DNA of 64,000 nt. It comes from Clostridiales bacterium (GTDB lineage Bacteria; Bacillota; Clostridia; Christensenellales; Pumilibacteraceae). The first letter of the stretch is position 1, and every line of letters begins with the position of its first letter. Location of the stretch: positions 124,001-188,000 of the forward strand of contig JAFLVC010000001.1 in NCBI GenBank assembly GCA_022508505.1, read 5' to 3'. The translations under genes and the position numbers were made by a program. Shown piece after piece: positions 44,137 through 53,628 of this stretch. Below the pieces are notes generated by a model. It was not told where the DNA came from, ran no database searches, and worked only from the letters and a program-made list of their open reading frames with translations.

Positions 44137-46461
44137 GTGAAAGCAAGACCGAGATATTACGTTGCTGTTTTTTTGATGTCGGTATTTATGCTGTATTCGA
44201 TGTCCGGGCTTTTGGCGTGCGCGCCGACTAAGGGCGACGAGGGGCCTAAAACGTACACTGTCAGCTACCTGCGTGGCGCGGACGACGCGACGGGCGACAT
44301 CCCCATACCCGAAAAGCACAAGGAGGGCGGCGACGTGGTCATTAGGCCGTCCACGACTTTCGCTCGCGACGGCTACAAGTTTACCGTTTGGAGCGACGGC
44401 GAAAACACGTACGCAGCGGGTAGCAAAATCGCGATGCCCGACCACGACCTGACGCTCACGGCGGAGTGGGAAAAGCTCGATTTGTCGACGGACATAACCG
44501 CCACCGAGATAAAATTCGAAAACGGCATGCTCATATTCGGCGGCAAGGCGGGCGGCGGCGTAAAGACGGTCGCCGCATACCTGTACAACGAGATCGAAAA
44601 GTCCGAGTCGTACAAGTCGTCGCCGAACATCAATTCCGACCGCGCTTTCACCGCCAGAATAAGCCTCGGTCAGCTTGCGGCGGAGCCCGGCAGTCGGTAC
44701 TATCTCATGACGGCCGTCAACGGCGGGGAAAAGACCAAGGTCGAGTACGATGGCTACAACAAAGATGAGGTCTACGAGTACGGCTCCCGCAAGTATCGCT
44801 GGGAGTACGACAAGGGGATTGCGATCGCCTACGAAAAAATCGAACAAGGCGGCGGTGGCGGCGGCAACGGAGACGATGACGATGACGACGACAACGTGGA
44901 GAAGAAATTCGAGCTCGACGTTTCGGGCACGGCGATAAGGGCGGAAGCGGACGGGCACGTTTACCTCAGCGTTTCGGGCACGAGCACGGGCTACAAGGCG
45001 AGCGACTTCGACCTCGACATTCAGTATCAGGGCGGAGAATATCCGACGTACAAAAAGGACGTTACGGCGACGGTCGGCGGCGGCTACTTCAAGGTCAAGA
45101 TGGACATAAGCGGCGCGTCGGCGACGGCGAGCGGCAAGTATTACGCCGCTCATCTCTACGTCGGCGGCAAATCGTACAACGTGGGAAGCGGCTCGACAAA
45201 CCCCTACATAATCGAAACGACGGCGACCGACGACGGCAACATATACAGGCTCAAGTCCGCCAAGGCGTGGTGGGGCAACGAGTACATAATGCAGCTTTCC
45301 GTCGAGCGTAGCTCCTCGAAAATCGCGGCAAACGACTACCTCAAGGTCAGCGGCACCGACGTCAAAAAGAACTACGGTCAGGGCGAAACGGTCATGCTCC
45401 GCGGCACCAATGCGGGCGGCTATCTCGTCACAGAGTGTTGGATGACGGCGATAAAAGATGAATACAAGGACTACAAGACGGCGACCGAGGTCATTGTCAA
45501 CCGCTTCGGCGAGGAGATGATGCAGGACCTTTGGGGGTACTACCGCAGCTACTATTGGAGCGATACCGATTTTAAAAACTGCGCCGACATGGGCATGACG
45601 GCGATACGCCTTCCGTTTACGTACATGAACGTCGACTATAAACAAGACGGAAGCTACGACTTTGCGGTGCTTGACGACTTTGTGCGCGGCGCGGCTAAGT
45701 ACGGCATTTACACTATTTTGGACCTTCACGGCGCGTACGGCTCGCAAAACGGTCAGGACCACAGCGGCGAGGAGCTCGACAAGGCGAGCGACGTCGACTT
45801 TTACAACAATGCCGAAAAGAAGGCAAAGACGGTCGCGCTGTGGCGCGCGCTTGCCGAGCACTACAAGGGCAACCCCGCCGTCGCGGCGTTCGATCTTCTC
45901 AACGAGCCGGGCGAAAAGGCGGGAACGACGACTTCCAAGCACTGGGACTTCTTCGACGAGATGTACGACGCGATCCGCGCCGTCGACGGCGACCGCATAG
46001 TGATATTCGAGTCGTGCTGGACGGGCTCAAACCTTCCGCGCCCCGCGCAGTACGGTTGGGAGAACTGCATGTATTCCTTCCACCACTATATCGGAGAGGA
46101 TGGCACGCTCGACCGGCTCAAGGCGAAGATGAAGGAGCGCGTGGACGACCTCGCCGGCAAGAATTACGGCGTTCCGGTCTACATGGGCGAGTTCACCTGC
46201 TACGCCAATGTGGAGCTGTGGCGGTACACGCTCGACCTTTTCAAGACGAGCGGCTGGCACTGGGCGAGCTGGGCGTACAAGACCAACTACCAAATGGGCG
46301 GCTGGGGCATATACTACACTTCGGCGAACAAGCCCGACCTTGTAAACGACTCGCTGTACGACATCAAGAACAAGTGGCGCGGCACGAGCACTGCTTGGGC
46401 GAGCGAGGCGTCAATCTCGGGCACCAAGCTCAAAGACATATTCAAGCAAGCGCTTGCGTGA
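44137..46461 (+). CDS. Lipoprotein GH5 glycoside hydrolase with accessory modules
   Basis: 774 residues starting at GTG 44137 with an AGGAG site. Lipobox LLAC gives lipid Cys28. An InlB-type beta repeat spans about 40-110. Two accessory beta modules follow, at about 112-225 and 266-390, separated by a Gly/Asp linker; these resemble the modules in the 948-residue lipoprotein. The GH5 barrel is at about 415-770 (RGTNAGGYLVTE, IRLPFTYMNVD), with the acid/base E590 in LLNEPGEK and nucleophile E685 in VYMGEFT. Likely an endo-acting beta-glucanase or related hydrolase at the cell surface; the substrate is not fixed by sequence. Paralogue of the GH5 at 61747. Confidence 0.92.
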   Translation: MKARPRYYVAVFLMSVFMLYSMSGLLACAPTKGDEGPKTYTVSYLRGADDATGDIPIPEKHKEGGDVVIRPSTTFARDGYKFTVWSDGENTYAAGSKIAMPDHDLTLTAEWEKLDLSTDITATEIKFENGMLIFGGKAGGGVKTVAAYLYNEIEKSESYKSSPNINSDRAFTARISLGQLAAEPGSRYYLMTAVNGGEKTKVEYDGYNKDEVYEYGSRKYRWEYDKGIAIAYEKIEQGGGGGGNGDDDDDDDNVEKKFELDVSGTAIRAEADGHVYLSVSGTSTGYKASDFDLDIQYQGGEYPTYKKDVTATVGGGYFKVKMDISGASATASGKYYAAHLYVGGKSYNVGSGSTNPYIIETTATDDGNIYRLKSAKAWWGNEYIMQLSVERSSSKIAANDYLKVSGTDVKKNYGQGETVMLRGTNAGGYLVTECWMTAIKDEYKDYKTATEVIVNRFGEEMMQDLWGYYRSYYWSDTDFKNCADMGMTAIRLPFTYMNVDYKQDGSYDFAVLDDFVRGAAKYGIYTILDLHGAYGSQNGQDHSGEELDKASDVDFYNNAEKKAKTVALWRALAEHYKGNPAVAAFDLLNEPGEKAGTTTSKHWDFFDEMYDAIRAVDGDRIVIFESCWTGSNLPRPAQYGWENCMYSFHHYIGEDGTLDRLKAKMKERVDDLAGKNYGVPVYMGEFTCYANVELWRYTLDLFKTSGWHWASWAYKTNYQMGGWGIYYTSANKPDLVNDSLYDIKNKWRGTSTAWASEASISGTKLKDIFKQALA

Positions 46462-46506
46462 AATATGCCATATAAGAAATAAACTATATAATAAGGAAAA
46501 GATAAA

Positions 46507-47205
46507 TTGAAAGTAGCAATTGTAGCAGACGATAAGGAACAGTCGGACGAGCTGAAGTGCTTTGTTGAGAGGTATTGTCAGGAACACGGCAAGCGCGCGC
46601 ACATAGTGGAGTTTGCCGATGGAATAGATATCGTTTCGGATTATGCCGCAGACTACGACATCATCTTTCTCGACATCGTCATGAAGCACATGGACGGGCT
46701 CAAAACCGCCAAGTACATTCGGGAAATGGACGGCAAGGTCGTGCTGGCGTTTGTCGCGACCGACTCGCGCTATGCGGTGCACGGCTATGCCGTCGACGCG
46801 TCGAGCTTTCTGATAAAGCCGCTGAGCTACGCGGTTTTTGCGCAGGACTTCGCCCGCTGCGTCGAAAAGGCGGAACGCGCCCAAAACAAGTACATCGTGT
46901 TTTCAACAGAAAACGGCATGGACAGGCTGGAGCTCAACAAGATAATCTACGTCGAAAGCCACAGCCACAAGATAGTCATCAACACGACCGAAAAGAGCTA
47001 CTGCGTGCGCGAAACCATGCACAGCCTCGAGGACAAGCTCCCCAAGGAGCAGTTTTTGCGGTGCAACCATTGCTACATTGTCAACCTTTTGCACGTCAAG
47101 GGCGTGCACGGCGAGTACGCTGTGCTTGACGGCGGCGACCTCAAAATAAGCCGTCCTCGCCGCAAGGAGTTCGTCGAAAGGTTTTCAAAGTACGCATTCA
47201 TTTAG
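46507..47205 (+). CDS. Orphan LytTR-family response regulator
   Basis: 232 residues starting at TTG 46507 behind AAGGA; no ATG exists near the conserved start of the receiver domain. The receiver has phospho-acceptor D56 in IIFLDIVMK. The LytTR domain at about 130-232 has FLRCNHCYIVNL, similar to the other LytTR regulator in the window. No kinase gene adjoins it, so it may respond to the kinase at 36429, 10 kb away, or act without phosphorylation. It lies between a GH5 and a GH3 gene on the same strand, with no terminator seen before it, and may be co-transcribed with the GH5. Confidence 0.9.
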   Translation: MKVAIVADDKEQSDELKCFVERYCQEHGKRAHIVEFADGIDIVSDYAADYDIIFLDIVMKHMDGLKTAKYIREMDGKVVLAFVATDSRYAVHGYAVDASSFLIKPLSYAVFAQDFARCVEKAERAQNKYIVFSTENGMDRLELNKIIYVESHSHKIVINTTEKSYCVRETMHSLEDKLPKEQFLRCNHCYIVNLLHVKGVHGEYAVLDGGDLKISRPRRKEFVERFSKYAFI

Positions 47206-47465
47206 CGTCGCATGCGGCTGACTGAGGTGACGTGAAATCGAATGCAAGCGCTCGCTTTGCGCGCCCTTTTTAATGAAACGAAACTGCAATGTACGCTAAA
47301 AAACCGCCCGAATAAGCAAAAAACAAAAAGTAGCGTTAAATTGTGGTATAGTTATTATGTTAAACTTTGCCTAAGTGCGGCAATCTGCGTTTTTCACTGT
47401 TTTCGGGCAGGAACGAAGTGCGGCACCGCGGCTCAAAACGTATACAACACCCCTCAAGGAGTAGT

Positions 47466-50400
47466 ATGGGAACTAAATTACATATCGGGAAGAAGCAGAT
47501 GATTTTCGGTGCGGTCGCCGTCTTTTTGGCTGTCGTATTGCTGATCGGAAACATCTTGTTCGGCGTGTTCAGCGACGACCTTCGCGAATACTTCGGCAAA
47601 GGAAAAGCGGGCAGCACGACGGGCGCGCCCGTTTCCTCGCTCATGCTCTCCGCGAGCGACGCGCTCGTTCAGGACGTCGCCGAGGACAGCATAGTCCTAC
47701 TCAAAAACGAAAACGCCGCTCTGCCGCTCGCCGCGGACGAAAAGGTCAACCTCTTCGGCTGGAACGCCTCCGACAACGGCTTTCTTTTGACCGGCACGGG
47801 CAGCGGCGGCACCGAAATCCCGTCGAGTAAAGCGGTTACGCTCCGCAGGGCGTTCGAGCTCGAGGGCAGGGAATACAACGAGGAGCTGCTTTCCGCGTAC
47901 GCCGCCATAAGCAGCGTGGACGCCGACAAAAACGGCACCGGCGGTCAGGCAGAGAAGAACGCGACCGAGCTGCACAACCCCAAGAACACTTGGTACACCG
48001 CCGAAAGAATGAATCAAGCGTGGGAATATTCTCACGTCGCGGTCATCGTCCTCAGCCGTAACTCGGGCGAGAACATTCCCGCGGGCGAGCTCTACAACAT
48101 CGGCAGCTATCAAAAGGGCGCCATTCTCGAGCTCACCGAGGACGAAAAAGTCATGCTGTTGCGCGTCACCGAAAAGTTCGCGGACGGCAAGGTCATAGTC
48201 CTTCTCAACACGACGAATAATATGGAGCTCGGCTTCCTCGAGGAATACAACGTCGACGCCGCGCTCTACGTGGGCATGCTCGGTCAGTCGGGTGCGCTCG
48301 CAATCCCCCGCATTCTCTGGGGCGAAACGACGGAATACAACGAGAACGGCGATGCAATCGGCACGCGCAAGGTGTCGCCATCGGGCAGAACTGCCGACAT
48401 CTATCCCTACGAGTATAACGCCGACAAGAACGGCAAAGTTTACAGCCCGACGCTTGCAAACGCTTTATCGAACAACAGCTCAATCGTCTATGAGGAAGAC
48501 ATCTATTACGGCTACAAGTGGTACGAAACCGCCGACGAGGAAGGCTTCTTCGACGACGTGAGCAATAACTACGGCGACGGTTATTACGGCGTCGTTCAAT
48601 ATCCGTTCGGGCACGGGCTGTCGTATTCCAAGTTCAAGTGGCAGGTGTCCTGGCCGTCTGCAAAAACGCTGACGAAGGACGCCGAATACACGGTCAGGGT
48701 AAAGGTCACCAACGAGACCGCATTCCCCGCAAAGGAAGTCGTCCAGCTGTACTACACCGCGCCGTACATCGACGGCGGCATTGAAAAGGCGCACGTCAAT
48801 CTTCTCGACTTCGGCAAGACGGTCGCGCTCGAGCAGGGGCAGAGCCAGGTTTTGGAGCTCAAGTTCACGGCGTACGACCTCGCTTCCTACGACTGCTACG
48901 ACAAGAATAAAAACGAATTCAGCGGCTACGAGCTCGACGCGGGCACGCACTATCTCAAGCTTATGGTCAACTCGCACGACGCGGCGGTCTGCTACGACTA
49001 CAACGACAAGGATAGGACGGTCGCTAGCGAGTACGGCATGAGCTGCTCCGGCATCAAGTTCGAAGAGGATCCCGTGACGGGCACCGAGGTCGTCAACAGG
49101 TTCACCGGCGATGGCGCGTATGCGAACATGCCTATCGACGGCACCACCGTTCTCGACGGCGTGAACTACCTCTCGCGCGCGGGCGGCTTCAAAAACTTCC
49201 CCGACGCGCAGGTCAAATTGAAGTCGGGCACCAACCTTGCGAGCACAAAGAGCTATCAGTACACAGGTTGGAACGATAACCCCATTATCAACAAGCACGA
49301 AATCAAGTACCAGATCGATTCGGGAATATATCTCTTGACCGATATGGACGGCAACAAGCTGAACAGCTTTACGGGCGAGGTCTCGTACAACGAAGAGACT
49401 ATGCGCGAGCTTGCCGACTACGACTCGGAGTTGTGGGACGTATTCTTGGATCAACTCTCGAAGAGTGAAATCGAAAATCTCATCAAAACGGGCGCTTTCC
49501 AAACAATCGAGCTCATTAGCGTGGGCAAGCCTAAGTGCGACGACAAGGACGGCCCCTCCGGCTTTAACAACGGCGTCGGCAATACCAACGTAAACTCGGG
49601 CTGGGCGGCATTCCCCTCGGAAGGACTTATCGGCTGTTCCTGGAGTCAGGCGACCACATACAATATGGGCACAATGCAGGGCATGATCGCCTCGGCGACG
49701 GGGCTTCACGGCTGGTACGGCCCGGGCGTCAACCTCCACCGTTCGCCCTACAACGGCAGGAACTTCGAGTACTACAGCGAGGACGGCGTGCTTTCGGGCA
49801 AGCTTGCCGCCGAGTGCATAAGAGGCGCGAAAAACCAAAACCTCTATTGCTATCTCAAGCACTTCGCGGTCAGCGAGGCGGGCAAGAACCCCAATGAATG
49901 GGCGACTTGGCTCACCGAGCAGAACCTGCGCGAAAACTACCTTAAGCCCTTCGAAATCGCCGTCAAGAAGGGCGGCGCAAACGCCATGATGAGCGCGTTC
50001 AACTGTGTCGGCGCGGTTTGGTGCGGCACCAACTACGCGCTCTCCACCGCGATACTGAGAAACGAGTGGGGCTTCCGCGGCTCTATGATAACCGACTGGA
50101 ACGACACCGCCTACATGAACGTCACACGCGGCATTTTGGCGGGTAACGACCTGTGGCTTGCGAGTAACGGCGCGCCGGCGGCTTCCGGCTCCATCAACTT
50201 CAACAACGCGGCGCAAGCATACTGTGCGCGGCAGTCGGCAAAGAATATTATTTACACCTACATCGACACGGAGCTCGCCGCTATGGACTACGATCCCACG
50301 GCGGAAAGAGTTCCCATCATCGGTGCGGAGGGCACTACTGAGGAAAGCAACGGCTACACAGTGCTGCTGGTGGTCTACAACGTCGTAATCGGCGTCGTAC

Positions 50401-50603
50401 TGCTCGCGTGCGTGGCGCTCATATTCTTACCTCTTGGCAAAGCCAAGGCGACGGTCGCCGATAGCGGAAGTGCCGAGCAAGCGGCGGAGGGCGAGGCCGA
50501 GATAGCGGCAGACGCTACCGAGAGCGACGGCGGCGCACAGGCGGACGGTCAAGAGGGAGAGTCGGTCGACGCGGTCGGCGAGGACCCGCCTTTACAAGAG
50601 TAA
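47466..50603 (+). CDS. Membrane-bound GH3 enzyme, permuted order, acidic cytoplasmic-type tail
   Basis: 1045 residues; ATG 47466 follows AAGGAG. An N-terminal transmembrane helix lies at about 10-32. The GH3 C-terminal domain comes first (DSIVLLKNENAALPL...PFGHGLSYS), then Fn3-like (about 395-500), then the catalytic barrel (about 680-940) with GWYGPGVNLHRSP, GRNFEYYSED and nucleophile D877 in MITDWND. A second transmembrane helix at about 960-985 is followed by a 50-residue tail very rich in Ala, Glu, Asp and Gly. Domain order matches the other two GH3 proteins in the window. Probably trims beta-linked oligosaccharides at the surface. Followed 94 nt later by a large lipoprotein, probably in one operon. 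Confidence 0.9.
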   Translation: MGTKLHIGKKQMIFGAVAVFLAVVLLIGNILFGVFSDDLREYFGKGKAGSTTGAPVSSLMLSASDALVQDVAEDSIVLLKNENAALPLAADEKVNLFGWNASDNGFLLTGTGSGGTEIPSSKAVTLRRAFELEGREYNEELLSAYAAISSVDADKNGTGGQAEKNATELHNPKNTWYTAERMNQAWEYSHVAVIVLSRNSGENIPAGELYNIGSYQKGAILELTEDEKVMLLRVTEKFADGKVIVLLNTTNNMELGFLEEYNVDAALYVGMLGQSGALAIPRILWGETTEYNENGDAIGTRKVSPSGRTADIYPYEYNADKNGKVYSPTLANALSNNSSIVYEEDIYYGYKWYETADEEGFFDDVSNNYGDGYYGVVQYPFGHGLSYSKFKWQVSWPSAKTLTKDAEYTVRVKVTNETAFPAKEVVQLYYTAPYIDGGIEKAHVNLLDFGKTVALEQGQSQVLELKFTAYDLASYDCYDKNKNEFSGYELDAGTHYLKLMVNSHDAAVCYDYNDKDRTVASEYGMSCSGIKFEEDPVTGTEVVNRFTGDGAYANMPIDGTTVLDGVNYLSRAGGFKNFPDAQVKLKSGTNLASTKSYQYTGWNDNPIINKHEIKYQIDSGIYLLTDMDGNKLNSFTGEVSYNEETMRELADYDSELWDVFLDQLSKSEIENLIKTGAFQTIELISVGKPKCDDKDGPSGFNNGVGNTNVNSGWAAFPSEGLIGCSWSQATTYNMGTMQGMIASATGLHGWYGPGVNLHRSPYNGRNFEYYSEDGVLSGKLAAECIRGAKNQNLYCYLKHFAVSEAGKNPNEWATWLTEQNLRENYLKPFEIAVKKGGANAMMSAFNCVGAVWCGTNYALSTAILRNEWGFRGSMITDWNDTAYMNVTRGILAGNDLWLASNGAPAASGSINFNNAAQAYCARQSAKNIIYTYIDTELAAMDYDPTAERVPIIGAEGTTEESNGYTVLLVVYNVVIGVVLLACVALIFLPLGKAKATVADSGSAEQAAEGEAEIAADATESDGGAQADGQEGESVDAVGEDPPLQE

Positions 50604-50697
50604 GCGCCGACGGCGCGTAAAAGGCGCAAAAACAATCAAGTCTCATTAACGGCGAAGCGAAAGCCGAGCCGGAAAAAATAAAAAAAGGAGAAAAGTA

Positions 50698-53544
50698 ATG
50701 AGAAAGACAGGAAGAAAGATTGCACTCACGTCTTTTTTGGTCGTTCTTCTCACCCTCGCTTGCGCGTTTTTCGTCGTAGCGTGCGGCGGGGATGACAAGC
50801 CGGCGACCAAAAAGTACACCGTTACTTGGGAACTCGACTCGAAAATTGCAAGTGTTTCAGTCGAAGGCTACGAGTACGCGGAGACGATGAAGATTGCAAA
50901 GGGCAAAACAGTCACCTTCGAGGTTACCCCGAAGGAGAACTACGCTGTCGGCACGGTTAAGGCTGGCGGAAAGACGATCACCGCAAAGAGCGGCAAGTAC
51001 TCGTTCACCGTAACCGAGGACACAACGGTTTCCGTCGGATCCAAAGAGATACTCGACCACATCACGGTTGAGTGGGCTAAGGAAAAGGATGCGGACGGCA
51101 ACTACAAGAAAGATGAAAAAGGGAACTACATTGAAATCATAAAGACGTACTACGCCGGCGACGTCGTAGAAACCACGGATATCGAGGTTAAGGCGATCTA
51201 CAAGTCCGGCACCCCCGAGATAATCGACACCCCCATCATTTCCTATAAGGGTGAAGAGGCCGAAGCGCTTGGTCTCGGCGACACCGAGTTCTACGTCAGC
51301 TATCCGGGCGTCGATACCGTAACGTTCGAGCTGGGCTACTCCGTTGCGGCCATGGTTAAGCTCAACCTCAACGGCGGCACGATCGCTCAAGAAGATCTTG
51401 ACAAGCTTCCCAACGCGCAAAAGGACGAGGACGGCAATGTCTATTGGACGTTCATCGAGCCGATTGCCGCGGCCATCGAGCTTCCCACGCCCACGCTCAC
51501 TCTCAACGGAACCGAAATGGATTTCGTAAGATGGAGCGGAGACGCAGTCGAGGAAGGAGCTATCAAGGCGGGTATTGACACGAGCATCGTCGTCGCGGCG
51601 CTGTTCAATGTCAGGCTTGTTTCGCTCTCCGACATTTCGTTCACTGTCGAAGCGGGCGTTCCTTACCTCGTTGTCGAAGGCAAGTACCTCGTATCCGACG
51701 AGACCTATCTGTACATGTACGAGGGCAACGACCAAATCGAGTTCAGACCCGACGAAAAGGTGCTTACCGTCACGAAAGACGACATGAACTTCACCATGAA
51801 GCTCAACCTCGCAGAGTACTCGAAGGCTACGCCTGTGTACGTCGGCAAGAACGAAGACGCTTCCGTCGCCGAATCCTTCAAAGGCAAGTGGGCGGACATC
51901 AGGTTCTGCATTGACAACGCTACCATGACGCTCGCGCAAGAGATTATCTTGACCGAGGACGACGAATTTGTAGACCTCAACGATCAGATTGTTGCGGAAG
52001 TCGACGGCAGCTACTACCGCTTCTACTTCCAAACCTACACCCCTAAGGCCGGCGAAGCCATCACGGGCGGCAACGGCGCACAGTTCACGGGAACCGAAAA
52101 AATCCTCAAGCTCGACTTTGTCGACACCGATCCCTACATGTACACCGACGTGCTTCTCGAAAAGGCGCAGATCAAGGACGATGAAACAGAGATGCCTTAT
52201 CTCGTAGTCGAGGGCACCTACATCGGTGTACTCGCAAACGAAGCGGCGCTTCAAGAAGCAGTCGAGGCGATTTACTTCGACCTGCAGAACAACAGCGACA
52301 TCAACGGCACCGGTTGGAACGACCGCCTTGCAAACGGCGAGCAGAAGGTTGTGGTTTCCTACAACGATAAAGGCAACAGCACGTTCCGTATCTACTTGAG
52401 CCTCGCAAAGACAGTAAACGGCGACGTCGTGTTTGCTCACTACGGCGCGGGCAAGGCTAACCTTACCAAGGCTCTCAGCAGCGAGACTTCTATCACCGTC
52501 GGCACAGTAACCTACACCATGAAGAACTGGGGCGCCGGCTGGAGTCCTAACCTCGTTTGCGTCTACGTTGCAGACGCCTCCGCAAAGACCGCAACCGCTA
52601 CGGGCGCGGATATACAGGTTTCGGGAGAAAAGCTGCTGTACATCATCACCGGCACGTACGAAAACTACACCAAGGCCGAGCTTGAAGCTCTGTACATCAA
52701 CTTCGACTTGCAGCACAACAGCAACTGGGGACGCAACAAGTTCGACGGAGGTATCACCACGGTTGCAAACGAGGCTGAACACACGTTCACTGTCACGATC
52801 GACATCTCCAAGATAGTCGAAGGCGGTGCGGCAGGCTATATTGCTCACCTCGAGTACGGCGGCGATGCGGAAACTAATCCGAACGTCAACTTCCAGCCCG
52901 GCGAAGAGCCGATTAAAAAGACCGTTATGTTCGGCGAGTGGAAAGTTACGCTTGCTTATAACAAAGCCGGCGCCAGTGATGCGGCGAACTTCTACAGAAG
53001 CGCAGGTATTTTGGTAGCGGAAGCCGGACAGCCTGAGTTTACGACCACGAAAGCGCACTTGGAAGCAGGCAAGCTCGAAGACGGCGAGACGGACGCGGCG
53101 TTCCTCGTATTTACCGGAACGTGGGATTTCGGTGACGGCGATGCTCACGTATTCAACGAAGCCGAAGACCTTAAGACGCTGAAAGGCCATTTCACTGCGT
53201 ACAGCGTGCAGAATCCGATTGGTTACGGCTACCTCAACGGCGCCGGAGAAAACGGTAAAAAGGCGAATGAAACCGTGTTCGAAATCTACGAGAACGGCAC
53301 GTTCAAAGTCAAAATCGCGTTGAACGGTGCGGGCAACGACACTTATTGGTATCTCAACTATCAGTACACCGGCAGAAACAACGGTGACGTCTATAGGGCT
53401 AATCAAGAGATTGACGAGACCCCGGTTACCGTAAACGGACAGACGTTCTCGTTCTTCGATTCTACCGACGCTGCACCGGACGGAACGCCGAGCTGGTTGA
53501 AGACCAGACTGATTGTTCAAGTTACCGCAGCTGCTGCCGAATAA
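50698..53544 (+). CDS. Large lipoprotein built of repeated beta modules
   Basis: 948 residues with a strong AAAGGAG site. Lipobox VVAC gives lipid Cys29. Beta-rich N-terminal domains at about 37-110 and 115-215, and an InlB-like segment at about 215-305, precede four related modules of about 120-170 residues (from about 310, 430, 625 and 780 to the end). Each module contains a (P/L)YLVVEGTY-like strand, a FxLQxN-like segment, an FxVxISL strand and a closing Y/W-rich strand. Similar modules occur in the GH5 lipoprotein at 44137-46461. No enzyme motif. A surface glycan-binding role is plausible but inferred; I know no named family for the module. Confidence 0.82.
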   Translation: MRKTGRKIALTSFLVVLLTLACAFFVVACGGDDKPATKKYTVTWELDSKIASVSVEGYEYAETMKIAKGKTVTFEVTPKENYAVGTVKAGGKTITAKSGKYSFTVTEDTTVSVGSKEILDHITVEWAKEKDADGNYKKDEKGNYIEIIKTYYAGDVVETTDIEVKAIYKSGTPEIIDTPIISYKGEEAEALGLGDTEFYVSYPGVDTVTFELGYSVAAMVKLNLNGGTIAQEDLDKLPNAQKDEDGNVYWTFIEPIAAAIELPTPTLTLNGTEMDFVRWSGDAVEEGAIKAGIDTSIVVAALFNVRLVSLSDISFTVEAGVPYLVVEGKYLVSDETYLYMYEGNDQIEFRPDEKVLTVTKDDMNFTMKLNLAEYSKATPVYVGKNEDASVAESFKGKWADIRFCIDNATMTLAQEIILTEDDEFVDLNDQIVAEVDGSYYRFYFQTYTPKAGEAITGGNGAQFTGTEKILKLDFVDTDPYMYTDVLLEKAQIKDDETEMPYLVVEGTYIGVLANEAALQEAVEAIYFDLQNNSDINGTGWNDRLANGEQKVVVSYNDKGNSTFRIYLSLAKTVNGDVVFAHYGAGKANLTKALSSETSITVGTVTYTMKNWGAGWSPNLVCVYVADASAKTATATGADIQVSGEKLLYIITGTYENYTKAELEALYINFDLQHNSNWGRNKFDGGITTVANEAEHTFTVTIDISKIVEGGAAGYIAHLEYGGDAETNPNVNFQPGEEPIKKTVMFGEWKVTLAYNKAGASDAANFYRSAGILVAEAGQPEFTTTKAHLEAGKLEDGETDAAFLVFTGTWDFGDGDAHVFNEAEDLKTLKGHFTAYSVQNPIGYGYLNGAGENGKKANETVFEIYENGTFKVKIALNGAGNDTYWYLNYQYTGRNNGDVYRANQEIDETPVTVNGQTFSFFDSTDAAPDGTPSWLKTRLIVQVTAAAAE

Positions 53545-53579
53545 TCAATCAATAAAAAACTGAATACTGCAAAGCAAAG

Positions 53580-53613
53580 CGGGCGGACAGGAAAAACCTT
53601 GTCCGCCCGTTTC
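53580..53613 (+). terminator. Rho-independent terminator of the GH3/lipoprotein operon
   Basis: CGGGCGGACA pairs with TGTCCGCCCG, with a CC-rich inner extension, followed by TTTCTT. Confidence 0.85.
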
Positions 53614-53628
53614 TTATGTCTACTATCT

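Noticed and set aside
44080-45942. 620-codon antisense frame opposite the GH5 gene
   Set aside because: Same shadow pattern. The GH5 catalytic residues fix the sense frame.
47206-47465. Regulatory RNA or LytTR operator in the gap before the second GH3 gene
   Set aside because: GTTAAA-like words occur at 47335 and 47359, but their spacing and match are too weak to call a LytTR site or riboswitch.
50857-53520. Very long antisense open frame (887 codons) opposite the 948-residue lipoprotein
   Set aside because: It is a shadow caused by codon bias: no signal peptide, no motif, low-complexity composition, no promoter or ribosome site, and the sense frame has a clear lipobox and repeats.
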